This document shows positions 4,673 to 5,954 of a stretch of 5,954 bases of DNA, in pieces (position 1 is the first letter of the stretch; each line of letters opens with the position of its first letter). Source of the DNA: Acidobacteriota bacterium. Lineage in GTDB: Bacteria; Acidobacteriota; Terriglobia; Terriglobales; Acidobacteriaceae. The notes beneath the pieces were generated by a model, which was not told the origin of the DNA, searched no databases, and saw nothing but the letters and a program-made list of their open reading frames with translations. The translations under genes and the position numbers were made by a program. Where the stretch lies: assembly GCA_021811745.1 (NCBI GenBank), contig JAJZNH010000728.1, positions 1 to 5,954 of the forward strand. Direction: 5' to 3'.

Positions 4673-5182
4673 TCACTCTTTATGGTTGAGCATCTGTGGT
4701 TGCAGGACGCCGACGTGTAGTAGTTGGCGTCCCCAGGCTTGCGCGGCGGGTGTCCTGGGCAAAAACACGTCTACGTGCCAACCTTTGATGGCGCTGCCGG
4801 TGTCCAGGGCGACGGACAGCCCGTAGCCCGGCACAAAAAGGATGCTGCCCAAAGGGATGATGGTTGGATCAACGGCCACGACGCCCACGTGGACTGGCAG
4901 GCCGCTGAAGGTGATCCCGTATCCCGGGTCGCCAAGCCGCTTGCCGGTGCTTTTCGGCCCGGCGGTGTAGGCCGTGACCAGCGCCGTGTGCCAGCGGAAC
5001 GCGCTTCTTGGAACCGGGATGAATTGTCCGGCTGCCGGTTGAGTCGCAGTAATTGGTAACGGAAGGTAATCGGCTTGTGTTGGTTGAGCCCGCGGTTTTG
5101 TGGTGGCTCCGATTGACGCAGTGATTCCAATTGTGATTCCAATTAGGGCTGCGGTTATAAGCAATTTGTCCGGAAGTTTCAT
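4673..5182 (-). CDS. Secreted 3D-domain cell-wall protein
   Basis: A 169-aa protein. Residues 6-26 are a hydrophobic signal peptide or membrane anchor (LLITAALIGITIGITASIGA), followed by a Pro/Thr/Gln-rich linker and, from about residue 66, a 3D domain. The domain starts ALVTAYTAGPKSTGKRLGDP and carries the three aspartates that give the domain its name: D105 in AVDPTIIPLG, D127 in ALDTGSAIKG, and D138 in HVDVF. It ends WGRQLLHVGVL. The 3D domain is a double-psi beta-barrel related to the catalytic core of MltA lytic transglycosylases and is found in YocH/YabE-type muralytic proteins, mainly in Firmicutes. A role in opening peptidoglycan, for example for a transfer apparatus, is plausible but inferred. 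No LysM or other wall-binding domain is attached. The start is 3 nt after the kinase-like gene's stop, with GGAAG in the end of that gene, so translation is probably coupled. Confidence 0.87.
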   Translation of the reverse strand: MKLPDKLLITAALIGITIGITASIGATTKPRAQPTQADYLPLPITATQPAAGQFIPVPRSAFRWHTALVTAYTAGPKSTGKRLGDPGYGITFSGLPVHVGVVAVDPTIIPLGSILFVPGYGLSVALDTGSAIKGWHVDVFLPRTPAAQAWGRQLLHVGVLQPQMLNHKE

Positions 5183-5185
5183 CGT

Positions 5186-5695
5186 CTAACTTCCGTATTT
5201 CTTTGATCGTAGCCGGAATTCGTGCCCGATCAAGAGTACTAAATCCTGCATAGAACCGGTATTCTCGATGATCACGTCTGCCGGAATGTGGCGCGCCGTC
5301 TGTTCTGTATGATGCCGTTTTTCTGAGTCTGTCAAGATGCGTCGTTGGTTGCGTATCTCGTCTGGCGTGTCGATTCGTATGCCCAGGTAGCCTTGATCTT
5401 GTAGGTATTTCGCCTCTTCGGGCAGCCGCACGCCGTCGATCACGGCATCAATGTCTTGTTCGCTGAGCAGTTCGTCGGTGATTACGGCCTGATGGGCGAT
5501 CATGGCGAGCGCAGCTTCGCCTAAGACTGCGCGCAGCCGGTCGCCGTAGGCTTGCAGCCATGCCCGGTCCTGGTGATGTTCGCGAATACGCAGCACGTCG
5601 GACATGCGGTATCGATGGAATCCAAAAAGCAGGTCGAAGATTTTCGCCGCGGTCGACTTGCCGGACCCGGCGGGCCCAGCTAGGTAGATGTACAT
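5186..5695 (-). CDS. P-loop nucleotide kinase-like protein (dNMP or dephospho-CoA kinase type)
   Basis: A 169-aa protein of single-domain size. The Walker A motif is GPAGSGKST (7-15, K13). Further features fit the nucleoside-monophosphate kinase fold: a SDVLR segment (32-36), the GDRLR helix (51-55), a strand with Walker-B-like AVIDGVRLPEEA (84-95), and a lid-like arginine cluster with RNQRR (115-119). The C-terminal ADVIIENTGSMQDL (139-152) resembles the 'ADxVIxNxGxxxxL' end of dephospho-CoA kinases and phage deoxynucleotide kinases. It probably phosphorylates a (deoxy)nucleotide; the substrate cannot be read from the sequence. The start at 5695 is well set by GAGGTG about 5 nt upstream. The stop is 3 nt before the 3D-domain gene. 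Kinases of this type are common on phages and large plasmids. Confidence 0.8.
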   Translation of the reverse strand: MYIYLAGPAGSGKSTAAKIFDLLFGFHRYRMSDVLRIREHHQDRAWLQAYGDRLRAVLGEAALAMIAHQAVITDELLSEQDIDAVIDGVRLPEEAKYLQDQGYLGIRIDTPDEIRNQRRILTDSEKRHHTEQTARHIPADVIIENTGSMQDLVLLIGHEFRLRSKKYGS

Positions 5696-5735
5696 GATTC
5701 ACCTCAGCGTTGCGGTCTTGTTGTGTCGATTGCGC

Positions 5736-5804
5736 TCAGAAGAGCGAACCGACTGGCGCAGGGAGGAAGGGGGCAAGCTGCTTGGGATGGTCGGAGTGCT
5801 TCAT
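5736..5804 (-). CDS. Possible 22-aa ORF overlapping the RadC stop
   Basis: ATG 5804 overlaps the TGA of the RadC-like gene in an ATGA arrangement typical of coupled translation. The frame encodes MKHSDHPKQLAPFLPAP and five more residues before TGA. No ribosome site or homology supports it; the arrangement alone could be chance. It occupies most of the gap before the kinase-like gene. Confidence 0.2.
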   Translation of the reverse strand: MKHSDHPKQLAPFLPAPVGSLF

Positions 5805-5954
5805 ATAGCAATATTATCCATTTGTTCCCAGGGAAGGTCCGGGTAGAGCCCGCGCATGCTTGACCAGCAGCCATCGCCGATGACCAGGTGATCCAGCACC
5901 GGGATGCCGAGGATGCCGCCACACTGCACCAGCCGGCGAGTGAGCAGCGCGTCC
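5801..5954 (-). CDS. RadC-like JAB-domain protein, C-terminal end
   Basis: Only the last 50 residues are inside the window; the gene enters from the right edge. The sequence begins DALLTRRLVQCGGILGI and continues PVLDHLVIGDGCWSSMR, which matches the end of the RadC/JAB metalloprotease-like domain (usual form: D..LT..L..AG..LGI.VLDHIIIG....S.R). The DHLVIG strand and the following serine are the most conserved parts seen. The catalytic HxH...D motif normally lies just upstream, so the visible Asp codons cannot be tested fully. RadC-like JAB proteins are frequent on plasmids, phages and integrative elements; their biochemical role is unsettled. It ends with TGA at 5803-5801, followed by a 97-nt gap to the ribosome site region of the kinase-like gene. 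Confidence 0.82.
   Translation of the reverse strand, partial: DALLTRRLVQCGGILGIPVLDHLVIGDGCWSSMRGLYPDLPWEQMDNIAI

Noticed and set aside
5733..5746. Small hairpin CGCTC-AGAA-GAGCG after the RadC-like gene
   Set aside because: The stem has only 5 bp and no T run follows on either strand, so it is not supported as a terminator.
5704..5922. Minus-strand frame of 72 codons at the right end
   Set aside because: It overlaps the RadC-like C-terminus in another frame and has no motif; RadC similarity settles the frame.
1..5954. CRISPR arrays, tRNA or rRNA genes
   Set aside because: No regularly spaced repeats, tRNA cloverleaf or rRNA sequence was seen on either strand.

Overview
The window reads as the backbone of a plasmid or an integrated conjugative element from a bacterium of moderately high GC content. 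Nearly every gene lies on the minus strand. The taxon cannot be fixed from the sequence. A 3D-domain cell-wall protein points towards Firmicutes of higher GC (Sulfobacillus- or Alicyclobacillus-like), whereas DUF4389 proteins are common in Actinobacteria, so a Gram-positive host is an inference only.

Reading along the minus strand from the right edge, there is first the C-terminal end of a RadC/JAB-domain protein (cut by the window edge), possibly followed by a tiny ORF. Next come a P-loop nucleotide-kinase-like protein and a secreted 3D-domain (double-psi beta-barrel) cell-wall protein, only 3 nt apart. Then there is a possible 41-aa ORF abutting a small zinc-ribbon protein. This leads into a CpaE/TadZ-like ParA-superfamily protein with an altered P-loop, a 130-aa unknown protein coupled to it, and a small DUF4389 membrane protein. 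A long inverted repeat after DUF4389 probably ends this transcription unit.

Beyond it lies the start of a P-loop ATPase gene. It is interrupted by a TnpB-only IS200/IS605-type element (about 595-1855, tnpB on the plus strand) whose two terminal hairpins are visible. A short tail that looks like the C-terminus of the same ATPase lies on the far side. Removing the element restores the frame but gives only about 109 aa, so the middle of the ATPase is missing, and its Walker A lysine is also changed to glutamate.

At the left edge is the N-terminal 142 residues of a ParM/StbA-like actin ATPase, open at the window boundary. Together the actin-like segregation ATPase, TadZ/ParA-like protein, RadC, cell-wall remodelling protein and small membrane proteins suggest a maintenance and transfer module. 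No relaxase, coupling protein, replication initiator or tad pilus gene is visible here. The most noteworthy items are the TnpB element with an apparently intact nuclease and predictable TAM and guide, the eroded ATPase it sits in, and the lysine-less TadZ-like protein with its uncharacterised partners.
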